This document shows positions 10,045 through 21,100 of a stretch of 64,000 bases of DNA, piece by piece (position 1 is the stretch's first letter; each line of letters opens with the position of its first letter). Source of the DNA: Lachancea thermotolerans CBS 6340 (taxonomy: Eukaryota; Ascomycota; Saccharomycetes; Saccharomycetales; Saccharomycetaceae). The notes below the pieces were generated by a model. That model ran no database searches. It had not been told where the DNA came from and saw only the letters and a program-made list of their open reading frames with translations. The stretch lies in contig NC_013083.1 of the NCBI RefSeq assembly GCF_000142805.1, positions 124,001 to 188,000 on the forward strand, in the 5' to 3' direction. The position numbers and the translations under genes are program-made.

Positions 10045-11375
10045 AGGCCAATATCTGCTTATTGCCTCAAATTAAGTACTATCTACATACCTAAGTGACG
10101 CCACTTGTACAAACGGAAAAACCTGGACAGCAGCCAATTCCTGCTGGCCATCTTGCGCGCTCATGCGAATACGTACATATCTCTTGTCAAGCTCTGGGGG
10201 CGACAGCATCAAGCCCACGTGACCTTCTTTCCTGCGTCGATAGTGACCTCTTCTTTTTGTTTCCACATCATTTCCACATTGTTTCCCAGAAATGTTTCCC
10301 AGGACCAGGCGTCGGCCGCAACCGAAGCAGCGCAAGAAAATGCCGTGGACGTATTGTTCCGCGTACTTCCTCGCCTCGTTCCTGCGAAAAGGGGAAGCCC
10401 GCGGATCGAGCCCTGCAGACCACGTGCGCACTATTCCGTAGCCCTTCCGAAGCTACTTCTGCTCCACGCCATTTGCTCCCGCTTCCGTAAGTTGCTACTT
10501 GCCTATATGCCGGGGGATGTTATTGCGCTGCGGGGATCTCTGCCCGTTGCTTTTGTGGCGCCTCCTTGCCCCAGCCAATCGCGCAATTTCTCCGAGGGCG
10601 CATCTCGGCAGCGGATTTGAGGCGGGGCGGAGCGGCGTAGGTCAGCCCACTACCCCCTCATCGCTTGCATAGCGACCGGATAAATGTTTTTCCGAAAGTA
10701 CGTAATTCCATGCGTGCAGTGGAGTGCCTGCGTGCATTAGCGCACAATCCCGTGGAACTAATGCGAAGAGTTCTGTGCGCAGACACCGTGGTATGCGGGG
10801 GGGCCCCGGGATTAGAGCGGGTTGCCAGCTCAGCAGTCCCCGGGTGTGCTTTTTTGGCATGGCTTTCGCACCATCTCTCCGGAAAAACTTTTCTGCTGGG
10901 TCTTGTGGGTGTTCCCCCGGTGCCGGCCGGAGAGAAAAGTTTTTCCGAAGACTCGGAAGACACGCTGCGACGTCTAGCGCCAGAGAAGAGGCCCCGGCAT
11001 AAACCGTTGCAGTGCTAAGTTGAGATAATGAGGGCGTGTGATAGGAAGGCAAGATTGGTGTGCCCGGAAAGTATAAAAGAAGAAATATCGAGATTGCCGG
11101 AGAAGAGGACAAGAGCTTGAAGAGAGAAGGCAGTCGAAAACCGTCGACGCGTCGTTAAAAAACATCACTAGTTAACACTGAAGCTGGTGCCAGCAAGTCC
11201 CGGCACACAGCAGATAAAAGAAGACATACGGCTTGAAGTCGCGTGTAAATTCTTTCCGCCGCACGAACATTCTCCGCATACTAGCGGTCGCTCCACAGAC
11301 CAGTTTGTCGTGAGCAGCGGTACTAAAACTCAGAAAGCGGGAGACACTTGCATTGTAGTCAGACCTCGAGCACAA
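10045..11375. promoter_or_regulatory. Long GC-rich promoter and leader of the MIG2/3 homologue
   Basis: 1,331 bases with no credible gene, although several frames are open because of base composition. Contents: a full match to the Mig1-type operator at 10504-10515, further GCGGGG cores near 10530, 10620 and 10796, an inverted repeat of CGGAAAAACTTTTCT spanning about 10880-10942, and a TATA element (GTATAAAAG) at 11071. From the TATA box to the chosen ATG the leader of about 300 bases contains no ATG in any frame. Confidence 0.6.
10504..10515 (+). promoter_or_regulatory. Candidate Mig-family operator upstream of the MIG2/3 homologue
   Basis: The sequence TATATGCCGGGG fits the Mig1 consensus WWWWWNSYGGGG at all twelve positions. 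Its place upstream of a Mig-type repressor gene suggests feedback control. The inference rests on motif match alone. Confidence 0.5.
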
Positions 11376-12299
11376 ATGGGAGTCGCGCAGCAAGAAAGCG
11401 ACCACAGGCCGTTCAAGTGCGATATGTGCGGCAAGGGCTTCCACCGCCTCGAGCACAAGCGGCGCCACATCCGCACGCACACTGGCGAGAAACCGCACGC
11501 GTGCAACTTCCCAGGCTGCGTCAAGCGCTTCAGCCGCAGCGACGAGCTGAAGCGGCACGTGCGCACCCATATGAGCACGTCTCGTGGCAAGAGCCGCAAA
11601 CGGAGCGGCTCCAGCCCCGCGCTCGAACACCCAGTCGTTGTGCACCAATTGCCCCCTATCTCGGTCCCGGGCGTCGCACAGATGCCGCCGCTGGTTCCGG
11701 TGGCCCAGCTTGCCTCAGTTGCGCAGCTAGCCTCTGTGGCGGCCCCAGTGGCCGTAGCGCCGTCCGCTACGGCTTATATTCCTAGAGCTGGACCTTCATC
11801 ATCCACGTCGCTTCTCATTCCTGGCGTTGTCGCTCCGATGGTCTCGCCGGCGGTTTCACGCGCGGTTTCTCCCGCTGTGTCTCCTGCCTTTTCGCCGCAC
11901 ACCTCGTCTATCCACCTGCATCCAGGGCATGCTTCATTCTTGTCTTCGAGCTCTTCGTCGATGAGCTCTGTTTTTTCAGGTGGGGAGAGTGGGCTGGCGT
12001 CCCCGCTTCCATCGTCGCCCGATCTGAGAGTTCACAAGCTGGCTGGCCTGCTGCCATCGGTGCAGAAAAGCACACGTTCTGCCTCTGGTGGAATGTCTAT
12101 TGCTTCTGCCGTGTTGAACAACGCGAAACGGCAGCAGCCCCTCCCAGCAGCTCGCCCCAGACTTCAGGGGCGCAATTCGCAGCGTGCAAAGTTTGAACTC
12201 AACGACGACGACGATAGCGACTCCAGTCAGCCAGCTGATGTGCGTTTGCCTCCCTTGAGCTCTATGTTAGATGGGATACAGGCTTTCCAAGAGCGATGA
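11376..12299 (+). CDS. MIG2: Mig2/Mig3-type C2H2 zinc-finger glucose repressor
   Basis: 307 residues. Two C2H2 fingers at the N-terminus (C15/C18/H31/H35 and C43/C48/H61/H65) carry the Mig recognition pattern [22 protein letters not shown] and [15 protein letters not shown]. The rest is Ser/Ala/Pro/Val-rich. The C-terminal block [15 protein letters not shown] followed by [11 protein letters not shown] matches the end of S. cerevisiae Mig3 (RAQFHISGDDEDS, LPPIKSIL). The position between SMB1 and the GAL83/SIP2 homologue corresponds to MIG3 (YER028C) and MIG2 (YGL209W), so this is the unduplicated parent of both. An in-frame extension upstream has no ATG. Expected role: nuclear repression of genes in glucose. 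Confidence 0.92.
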   Translation: MGVAQQESDHRPFKCDMCGKGFHRLEHKRRHIRTHTGEKPHACNFPGCVKRFSRSDELKRHVRTHMSTSRGKSRKRSGSSPALEHPVVVHQLPPISVPGVAQMPPLVPVAQLASVAQLASVAAPVAVAPSATAYIPRAGPSSSTSLLIPGVVAPMVSPAVSRAVSPAVSPAFSPHTSSIHLHPGHASFLSSSSSSMSSVFSGGESGLASPLPSSPDLRVHKLAGLLPSVQKSTRSASGGMSIASAVLNNAKRQQPLPAARPRLQGRNSQRAKFELNDDDDSDSSQPADVRLPPLSSMLDGIQAFQER

Positions 12300-12779
12300 C
12301 GGGCCGTCTGTTTCCGCGCCCTGTCGCTACTATGTTATGAAGTTTACGAATTACGTGAAGGAATGGTTTATAGAAGGTTTATATAAGAAAGGGTTACGAA
12401 TTATAGAGAATAGCACTAGCACTCAACGCAAGAGAACCTTCTTTGTTTTGACGGCATTAACTGGAGCCATACAATCACAAATCCCTCAGAGAAAGCAGCG
12501 ATCTTGGCTTGGTAGAACTCTGTAAGGAACCATACACTATATCAGGGTCCTGCCGGAAAAGGCCATTGCTTTGAGTTCTTGTTTGTGTTGTGTTGTCCGT
12601 ATTAGTTAAACTTCTTTATGCTTCTGGTGAGCTTAGCGACGCCGGCGTTCTGAATGATAAGGATTACGACCGCACTTTTTTTACCCGAACACGTTAGAAG
12701 TCCCCTCGCTTGAAATTAAACAGGCTATGTTGACAACAAAACTACAGCATACAATTGATAGCCTGCTAGCTAGAAACGT
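12300..12779. other. Intergenic region MIG2/3 - GAL83/SIP2
   Basis: 480 bases between tandem genes. No gene, repeat or RNA was recognised. It should hold the terminator of the Mig gene and the promoter of the next one. Confidence 0.4.
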
Positions 12780-13433
12780 ATGGGAAACACGCATAGTAAG
12801 CGTGCCATGTCAGAAAATATGAAAGACGTTTCGATGGTGGACGTCAGCAGCGCCGAAGACGAGGATAAAAAGGGCTCTCAAAGAGCTATAGTACAAAGTT
12901 TCTCCAAGTTAGACATAGGGGACCATAGCTCCTCCGGAGCCCCACTAATGCGCAGACGATCTACGCTGATCTTCGATGACGAGGATGAGTCACCGAGACA
13001 TGAGGAGAATGTTGGCGACCAGGCAGATCTCAATGAGTTTGGGGGACCCTCGTCGGAATCATCGTCCTCCGCTTCTGTCTTCCACCAGCGGCAGCAGCAG
13101 ACACCACCTGCACAAGAAAGCGAGCCGCCAGCGGCTGAAGCTCCAAGGGTTATGGTGCCTGTTGAAATTACGTGGCAGCAGGGCGGAAGTAAGGTCTACG
13201 TAACCGGTTCGTTCACTGGCTGGCGGAAAATGATTGGTCTTGTGCCAGTAGCAGACCAGCCCGGAGTTTTCCACATCAAATTGCAACTTCCACCAGGAAC
13301 TCATCGGTTCCGTTTCATTGTGGATAATGAGCTGAGATTCAGTGACTATCTGGCCACAGCTACGGACCAAATGGGAAATTTTGTGAACTACCTTGAGATT
13401 TCTCCGCAAGACTCACAACAGCAGCTGCAGTTA

Positions 13434-13467
<34 letters not shown>

Positions 13468-14030
13468 CGCAACAGCTGCAACCTCTGCAACAGCCTCAGC
13501 AGCCGCAACCTCAAGAGCAGCCGCAACACCCCGCTAATTACCCGCCCCGCTCACGGCGCGCGGAAGCAGCGGCAGAACCTCTCAGTGCTCGTTCTAAGCT
13601 AGCCCTTCAAATCGAAGAAGAGCCCGATGATATGGGCGATGGATACAGTAGATTCCATGGCGGTGCCGAAGCTACCCCTGCCTATAGCTACACGACTGAC
13701 ATCCCAGCTGTTTTCACAGATTCTTCAGTAATGGAGCAGTATTACCTGACGCTTGATCAACAACAGAACAACCAACAGAGCATGGCCTGGTTGACTCCTC
13801 CACAGCTTCCTCCGCATCTGGAAAACGTCATCCTCAACAATTACTCGAATTCTTCTGATCCTGGAGGTTCAGGGAGCGAAAATAACTCCGGCGCGCTGCC
13901 TATCCCCAATCACGTTGTTCTAAATCATTTGGCCACCAGTAGTATAAAACACAACACTTTATGCGTGGCCAGCATTGTCAGGTACAAGCGCAAGTATGCT
14001 ACTCAAATACTGTACTCTCCCCTGCAGTAA
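12780..14030 (+). CDS. GAL83: Snf1 kinase (AMPK) beta subunit, Gal83/Sip2 type
   Basis: 416 residues. The N-terminus MGNTHSKR is a myristoylation signal, as in Sip2. A glycogen-binding CBM48 domain spans about residues 126-207 (VTGSFTGWRK, GTHRFRFIVDNELRFSDY). A Gln-rich tract follows at 213-250, and the ASC domain that binds Snf1 and Snf4 fills about 300-416 and ends with the family pattern RYKRKYATQILYSPLQ. The protein scaffolds and localises the Snf1 complex for growth on non-glucose carbon. The single gene corresponds to GAL83 (YER027C) and SIP2 (YGL208W); an N-terminal Gly at position 2 favours Sip2-like membrane targeting. Confidence 0.95.
13420..13530 (+). repeat. CAG/CAA polyglutamine tract in GAL83/SIP2
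   Basis: Mixed CAG and CAA codons code for a Gln/Pro/Leu-rich linker between the glycogen-binding and ASC domains. Codon mixing suggests protein-level retention rather than a young pure repeat. Confidence 0.85.
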
Positions 14031-14360
14031 TACGGATTCTCAATCACATGTATAATAACAACATCTCCGACATGCCGTCGTAGAGATATAACAATCAATT
14101 GAATGATAAAATTGTGGATGACTGGGCGCTAAATTACTTGTTTAGCCACCGCTAATCCTTATCTCAAAACCTTGTAAAGCATCTTAAACTCAGTATATGG
14201 ATATCACACTGGCGCTTGGTTAGAAAAAGTGCTGTTTTCGTATAATGAGACACCAAAACGAGTCGCGTTAGAGAAAATAAAACGAAAAGTGGCGAACTCA
14301 GCTAGCGTATTAATTATAATATTATTGTGAAGAAGAAAGCCTACGCTGGCCCTGTCCTCA
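14031..14360. other. Intergenic region GAL83/SIP2 - SPT16
   Basis: 330 AT-rich bases between tandem genes. Nothing was recognised beyond presumed terminator and promoter sequence. Confidence 0.4.
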
Positions 14361-17300
14361 ATGTCGGACGTTGAGATTAATTTCAAGGTATTCCAGAAAA
14401 GGTTGACCCAACTCCACTCGGAATTCCGCAATTTCGAAGGTTCACCCCAGTCTTTGTTATTCGTGGTTGGATCTAGCGATGAAGAGGATCCTTACAAAAA
14501 GAGCACTATCCTTCATAACTGGCTTCTGGGTTATGAATTTCCAGCAACTTTGATTGCGTTCGTCCCAGACAAAGTGATTATTGTCACTGGTGCCGGTAAA
14601 GCCAAGCATCTCCTTGGCGCGGTAGACCTTTTCAAGGATTCGGCTTTCAAACTTGAACTGTGGCAGAGAAAAGCAAAAGATGACGCTCACAATGACAAGC
14701 TTTTTGCAGATGTTATTGAGCTTCTCAAAACGGCTGGCAAAACTGTAGGAACTCCTGTCAGCGACAAATACCAAGGGAAATTCATTGCTCAGTGGACGCC
14801 TCACTGGGAGGGCGCTACAGGAAAAGGCGAATTTGAAACCGTTGACATCGCATTGGGATTATCGCAAGTGTGGGAAAAGAAAGACGATCAAGAAGTTGCG
14901 TTCTTGAAGGTTTCTAGCAAGGGAACAGACCTGTTTATGAATTTGCTTTCAGATGAAATGGTTACGGCTGTTGATGAAGAACTGAAGATCAGCAACGCTA
15001 AGCTTTCAGACAAGATTGAAAATAAAATAGACGACCCTAAGTTTCTCAAAAAGCTTGCAAACCAGATGGCTCCGCTTTGTCCTTCTGGAGAAAAATTCGA
15101 CATTAACTTGCTAGACTGGGCCTATTCTCCTATCATCCAGTCAGGCAGCAAGTTCGATCTGAAAGTTTCCGCACGTTCTAACAACGACCAGTTGCATGGA
15201 AATGGCTGTATACTTGCCTCGTGTGGAATTCGTTACAAGAGCTACTGTTCTAATGTAACTAGGACATTCTTGATTGACCCGACAGAGGAAATGGTCTCCA
15301 ATTACGAGTTTCTCGTATCTTTGCAGCAGGAAATTATCAACAGCTTTCTCAAAATTGGAAAAACTCCTAAAGAGGTCTATGAATCCACGGTTGAGTACGT
15401 GAAATCTCATAAACCCCATCTACTCTCAGGACTTACCAAAAATGTTGGTTCCTTGATTGGCTTGGAGTTCAGGGACTCGCAGTTTGTACTGAATTCCAAG
15501 AATGAACAAAGAAAAATCGGAGAGCAGGACTGCTTTAATGTTTCTCTTGGCTTCAACAATTTGAAAGACTCCAAAACAGGTGTAAACTATGCAGTTCAGA
15601 TTGCAGACACTGTGCTAATATCTTCAGACGGTAAAGCTGCTGCCCTTACAGACTACACTAAATTGAAGTCTCAGATTTCGTTCTACTTCAACAATGAGGA
15701 AGAGGAAGTCACCACCAAGGTTAAGAAGGAAAACGCCGCAGGTTCTCCTCCTATCCCTATGAAATCTGACGGGAACTCTAAAATCCTTAGATCCAAGCTG
15801 CGTGGCGAATCAAGAGTTCAGGAGGACAGTCAAAAGGAGCAGATTCGCAAAGAGAACCAAAGAAAGCTGCATGAAAAATTGCAAAAAAATGGTTTGATTA
15901 GATTTAGTGCCGCCGACGCTAATGGCGCCGATGACCAACCGCAACACCAATTCAAGAAGTATGAGTCTTATATCAGAGAGACACAGATTCCTAACAACGT
16001 TCGTGATTTGAGGGTTCATGTTGATTGGAAGAATCAAACCATAATTCTGCCAATATATGGTAGGCCGGTTCCCTTCCACATAAACTGTTACAAAAACGGT
16101 TCAAAAAATGAAGAGGGAGAGTACACATATCTGAGACTGAACTTTCACTCACCTGGTGCGGGTGGAATTTCCAAAAAAGCGGAGGAGCTTCCTTACGAAG
16201 ATTCCCCAGATTATCAATTTGTCCGTTCTATAAGTCTCAGGTCTAAGGACGGCGATCGCATGAACGAAGTATTCAAGCAGATTGCTGATTTAAAGAAAGA
16301 GGCAACCAAAAGAGAGCAGGAGCGCAAACTACTAGCAGATGTTGTGGAGCAAGCTAAACTGTTAGAGAATAAGTCAGGAAGAACGAAAAGACTTGATCAA
16401 ATTTTTGCAAGACCCAGCCCCGACGCTAAGAGAGTGCCTGGTACAGTCTTTATTCACGAAAACGGTATCAGATATCAGTCTCCTCTGCGTACTGACAGCC
16501 GCATTGACATTTTGTTCTCTAACATCAAAAATCTGATATTCCAGCCTTGCAAGGGTGAGTTGATTGTCATTATTCATGTTCATCTTAAGAACCCCATCTT
16601 GATGGGCAAGAAAAAAATACAAGACGTTCAATTCTACAGGGAGGCTTCTGATATGGCAGTTGATGAGACTGGAAACGGAAGACGCTCTAACATGAAGTTT
16701 AGAAGATATGGTGATGAGGATGAACTTGAACAAGAGCAGGAAGAGAGGAGAAAGAGAGCTGCATTGGACAAAGAATTCAGGTATTTTGCGGAGGCTATTG
16801 CTGATGCTTCCGATGGCCTCGTTGACCTTGACACCACGTTTAGAGAACTGGGGTTCCAAGGTGTGCCCAGCAGATCCGCTGTTTACTGTATGCCAACTAG
16901 AGACTGTCTAGTGCAGCTAGTGGAACCTCCATTTTTAGTTATCAACCTAAGCGAAGTGGAGATCTGTGTCTTTGAAAGAGTACAGTTTGGTCTAAAGAAT
17001 TTCGATATGGTCTTTGTCTACAAAGACTTCAGCAAGCCTGTCACTCACATTAACACCGTACCTATCGAAGATCTTGAGCTTCTCAAGTCGTGGTTGACCG
17101 ATGTTGACATTCCTTATGCTGTATCCACCATTAATCTAAAGTGGTCCACTATCATGAAGTCTATGCAAGAGGATCCTCACCAATTCTTCTTGGAAGGTGG
17201 TTGGTCATTTTTGGTGGCGGGATCTGATGACGAGATGTCAGATGAGAGCGAGGAAGAAATAAGTGAGTATGAGGCTTCAGATGAAGATCCATCTGACGAA

Positions 17301-17459
17301 AGTGCATACTCTGAAGAAGATGGGGGCTCTGAAGACGATTTTAGTGATGGAGGAAGCGAAGATGCAAGCGCTGACGAAAGCGAAGAGGAGGGTGAAGACT
17401 GGGACGAACTAGAGAAAAAAGCAGCGAAAGCAGACCGCGAAAATAGGCAAAATGAATAA
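14361..17459 (+). CDS. SPT16: FACT complex subunit Spt16
   Basis: 1,032 residues, matching the 1,035 of S. cerevisiae. Spt16 with Pob3 forms FACT, which reorganises nucleosomes during transcription and replication. Domains in order: an N-terminal inactive aminopeptidase-like domain (about 1-440), the dimerisation region (RFSAADANGADDQPQHQFKKYESYIRETQIPNN onset near 515), the Rtt106-like tandem PH middle domain (about 640-940), and a strongly acidic Ser/Asp/Glu C-terminal tail that binds H2A-H2B (about 955-1032). The gene lies next to GAL83/SIP2 as in S. cerevisiae (YGL208W/YGL207W) and converges on CHC1. Confidence 0.97.
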   Translation: MSDVEINFKVFQKRLTQLHSEFRNFEGSPQSLLFVVGSSDEEDPYKKSTILHNWLLGYEFPATLIAFVPDKVIIVTGAGKAKHLLGAVDLFKDSAFKLELWQRKAKDDAHNDKLFADVIELLKTAGKTVGTPVSDKYQGKFIAQWTPHWEGATGKGEFETVDIALGLSQVWEKKDDQEVAFLKVSSKGTDLFMNLLSDEMVTAVDEELKISNAKLSDKIENKIDDPKFLKKLANQMAPLCPSGEKFDINLLDWAYSPIIQSGSKFDLKVSARSNNDQLHGNGCILASCGIRYKSYCSNVTRTFLIDPTEEMVSNYEFLVSLQQEIINSFLKIGKTPKEVYESTVEYVKSHKPHLLSGLTKNVGSLIGLEFRDSQFVLNSKNEQRKIGEQDCFNVSLGFNNLKDSKTGVNYAVQIADTVLISSDGKAAALTDYTKLKSQISFYFNNEEEEVTTKVKKENAAGSPPIPMKSDGNSKILRSKLRGESRVQEDSQKEQIRKENQRKLHEKLQKNGLIRFSAADANGADDQPQHQFKKYESYIRETQIPNNVRDLRVHVDWKNQTIILPIYGRPVPFHINCYKNGSKNEEGEYTYLRLNFHSPGAGGISKKAEELPYEDSPDYQFVRSISLRSKDGDRMNEVFKQIADLKKEATKREQERKLLADVVEQAKLLENKSGRTKRLDQIFARPSPDAKRVPGTVFIHENGIRYQSPLRTDSRIDILFSNIKNLIFQPCKGELIVIIHVHLKNPILMGKKKIQDVQFYREASDMAVDETGNGRRSNMKFRRYGDEDELEQEQEERRKRAALDKEFRYFAEAIADASDGLVDLDTTFRELGFQGVPSRSAVYCMPTRDCLVQLVEPPFLVINLSEVEICVFERVQFGLKNFDMVFVYKDFSKPVTHINTVPIEDLELLKSWLTDVDIPYAVSTINLKWSTIMKSMQEDPHQFFLEGGWSFLVAGSDDEMSDESEEEISEYEASDEDPSDESAYSEEDGGSEDDFSDGGSEDASADESEEEGEDWDELEKKAAKADRENRQNE

Positions 17460-18142
17460 AAATATTTAGTTATTTGTGCTGGTTCGAATTAATTCTGTGT
17501 GTTTTTACGCTTAAGAAATTTCGAAGTTCTTTCGTAAGCTTCTGATGGCTGATATCCCGGTAAAACACAGCCAAGCCTGTAATTTTTGTGTCCTGGGCTA
17601 GTACTTATTAAAGCGCAAAAATTAAGTCTTGCCAAAGGGAGCTGAAATTTTCAGAAATACTTGAATGGGTACCCTTTAAATGGAACAAATAAAAACTATC
17701 GGTACTTCATGACAAGCTTGACGCCGTTAACCCAAAAAATTTACACTAAAAGCGGGAAAGAACAACTCGAAATCGTATCTTCAATACCACATTATTTGAA
17801 ATGCGTTATGCATTACAATATTTAGATTTTACATATTATATATAGGCCATAATAGTCAATTTCATTAAACCTTGAATGCAATAAAAATCGGAGCCCATAT
17901 TTGTAAATGAGTTTGATGTCACCTATCTTGGTTTATGATGCAAAATCCTTTAGGCAGCTACGGTAAAAGCATCTTGATTCACAGAAACATTCCTAATCTT
18001 TTAGGCACGGCGACAGCAGTTAGCATTCGCTCTCGTAATAATACGTTGAATGAGTACATCAATAGTTTATATGAATAAATCATTTATATATATAATTTTA
18101 AGATTTAAGACCACAGCATGGAAACTTCATAACCCCCTCAGA
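17460..18142. other. AT-rich convergent intergenic region SPT16 / CHC1
   Basis: 683 AT-rich bases between two 3' ends, with tracts such as ATATTATATATA. A 10-of-11 match to the S. cerevisiae ARS core (TTTTACATATT) starts at 17827, but one near-match in AT-rich DNA is weak evidence. No gene was recognised. Confidence 0.4.
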
Positions 18143-21100
18143 TTAAGCGTAGTTCCCAAAGGCCTGGCCAGTAGCCTGGTATGCCATAGCACCATTAGTT
18201 AGTAATAAAGGTTGATCCTCAGATTGAGCGGCGTCCGACTTGGCACCCGACTTGGATTGTTCGAGAAGCTTTTGGACGTTTGAATACTGTTCCTTCTTAA
18301 CGGAAATTTCGTAAGGCTTGATTAGATCTTCCAGAGAATTCATCCATGCCAGTTCCAGAACCACCTCGTATCTGATCAAGTGATAAGCAGTATACAACAG
18401 GGCAACAAACCCCTCTCTGTTGTTTGTATCAACAAAGTAGTTTAGAAGCTCCTCAGCAACCTCAGTGCTCTGAGAAATAGCAGCCGTCTCAATGGCGTCT
18501 GCCCATAGCTTCTCTTCTCTGAGGATAGCTAAACTCTTGGACCACTTCTTATTCCTGCGATAAAGCTGAGCAGCAATCTTCTTGAAAAAGATAAGATCGT
18601 GCTTTTCAAGACGCGCAGCCAGATCAAGCTGATCAAATTTATCATAAGAATCAACGGCAACCTGCAAAGCCTTGTAGTCTTCTTCCTCGATCATTAAGTC
18701 ATGATAAGCTTGGTTGACCACGGAATTGTTCTTGGGTAGAACATTGACCAAGAAAGGCTTGATAAGAGGCAAGTTATCAGACTTGGAGAAAATGCGGATT
18801 GTTCTTGGAATATCAAGCTTTGAAGAAAGAACGGTCATTAGATCGATTAATAGTGTTGGATGCTCCTTAACATAGAAATTGATTGCTTTGTAATAAATCT
18901 CAAGGTTGGACACCTTGACAATAATTTCCTTGAAATACGAGTGATCGAAATCGTCTGCAGATTTGTCAATCATAGTTAGCGCAGCATTGTCCCATTCATC
19001 GTAGTGAGCGTAGAGGAAAATCAGTTCAGTCCATAGATGGGCACTTTCAACAGCCCTTATTACTTTAGGGATATTGATTCTAGACCAGAACAGTTTTAGA
19101 TGCTCATAGGTTTTACCCATGTCGTACTTCGTGTACAAGATAGCGAGCTCTGTGAACATGCCCATGTGAGCTCTTTCTAGGCCCAAACCGGCTTCGAATA
19201 AAGAAATCAACTCCTCAAAGTATCCATGAGACTCGTATTTCTCCACTAGCTCCTCAAGTTCTTCAGCATGAACAATCAGGTTCAAGCCGCAAATTTGTGC
19301 GAGCCTGAACTCCTTGTTGTCAACACAAGCATCGCCAACCTCTCTCCAGACTCTGACGTTAGAGGCCTTTCTTGCTGTGTCAACGGCAGCTTGGTAATCG
19401 TTCAAGTAAACAAGAGTTGTTGCTAGTCTTGAGTAGTTAGAAACAGCAGAGAAACACAACTTCGCAGCTTTGTAGTCTTTTTCTTCAAATAGTTTATTGC
19501 CCACAGATTCCAAGTCCGCAACAGTGGAACCAGTCAATAAGTTTTCAATTTCATGAAGCTTGCCCAGCTTTGCATAAGACAAAATAAGAGCACCTTCGAT
19601 CTTAGGCTCCTTCAAAGAAGACCTAGCCATAGACAAGTAAGGGATCAACTCTTCATACTTTTCAGCTTGTTCAGCCACCTCGATGACAGTTTCGTAGTTC
19701 GAAGGGTCGTTAGCTTTGATGTAAGAGTTTATTGCTTCGGGAATGCGCAGCCCCACCAACTGCGCGGCACCTAGTTGTGACCACAATTCAGGGCTGTTAA
19801 TCTTGTCAACATAACTTTCAGCACGGTCCAAAGACATCACATCTTCCACCAAAACCTGGAGAGCTTTATCATGCTTTTCGTTTTTACTGTAAATTTCAAA
19901 AGCCTCCTCGTTGAGTCCGTTCTCGACACAGAGTGGTGCAATTTCATCTTCATCAAACTTGTCGAGTTTCTCGATATAACTACTGACCTTGGAGGGTTCG
20001 TATCTGATGGCGGACAACATCAGTAGGCCTTGCAAAGCAGGATTGTCATTGAATGGAGAAGGTTCAAGAATGATTTTTTCCAACAATTTAATCAGCTCGC
20101 CTTTGAGACCGTTACTCATGAATGCTTGAACCGTCAAAGAAACTGGTTCAGGATCGGTCAATTCGCCAATTCCAGTGCCGACAACAGCATCAATGAGTTG
20201 ACGTCTGTGAATGTTCTCCTCATCCAATACCTTGTTCCATAAGTTGGCGTCAGAGCGCTTCAGCAAATACCTAGCTTGGTATTTGTACATGCTGTTCTCG
20301 TTCGTAATCCTAATCAAGTCATCATCGTTAGCGCCTTTCTCATAAGCGATGTAAGCAAGGTAAGGATCTCTCTTCTCACAATAGCGTCCCACATCTAAAG
20401 TGTCGTATTGGTCGTTGTCCTTCAAGAACCTCTCAGGAGAGTTGTTAGAATCGATGTAGATCTTGGCCAACGTGTTGTAAACGGCCTGTTCTTGAGTCCC
20501 TTGGCGTAAAGTGTCTTCTAAGAATGGGAGCAGAAGCTTCAGCCTGTTTCTCTTTTCCACTTCCGCGGTTAATTCACCAATAGGAACCTGTCCCAGAACA
20601 CTACCAAGAAGGTTTTGAATGACTTTCTCGTCGCAGTCAACATCAAGCAACGCAGCAACAACCTGTGGTGTCTTTGAAGGGTTGACCTGCTGAACGTACA
20701 CCTCGATGAACTTGAAATCTTGAGCCTTGTAGAGGTACAAAATCAAGTCATGAATGTAGTTGAAACGGTCACAGACAATAACCAGTGGCATTTGGTCTGC
20801 TAATTTAATGTCTTTCAAAAAGTTCTTGACTTTTTCTGGATCGTAAACATTGTTGGTCTTAACAATCCTCTCCACTTCCTTGAATTGGCCAACCTTGGCT
20901 GCTGCCTGAATGAACTTGAACACAACATCTTTGTCTTCGGTCAAATTCACCAAAGAGGCCAAGTAGTAGTAAAGGCCTTCTGTTGCCCTGTACTCCTCGA
21001 ACAACTTGATTAGGACTTGGGAGCCAATCAGATCTGAGTACTTGGTTGCAACCTGAATAGCTATTGGGACATTTGCTTGCAAATTATCATCAAGAAGAGC

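Noticed and set aside
10680-10700. TTTTTCCGAAAG as a centromere CDEIII core
   Set aside because: The rest of the CDEIII pattern is missing, and there is no AT-rich CDEII with a CDEI box beside it.
10105-11112. Several open frames of 100-170 codons on both strands between SMB1 and the Mig gene
   Set aside because: No recognisable domain, overlapping frames in all directions, and GC-rich DNA with regulatory motifs. S. cerevisiae has no gene here.
17820-17840. Replication origin in the SPT16/CHC1 gap
   Set aside because: Only a 10-of-11 match to the ARS core in AT-rich DNA. This is too weak without functional data, and the consensus differs in non-Saccharomyces yeasts.
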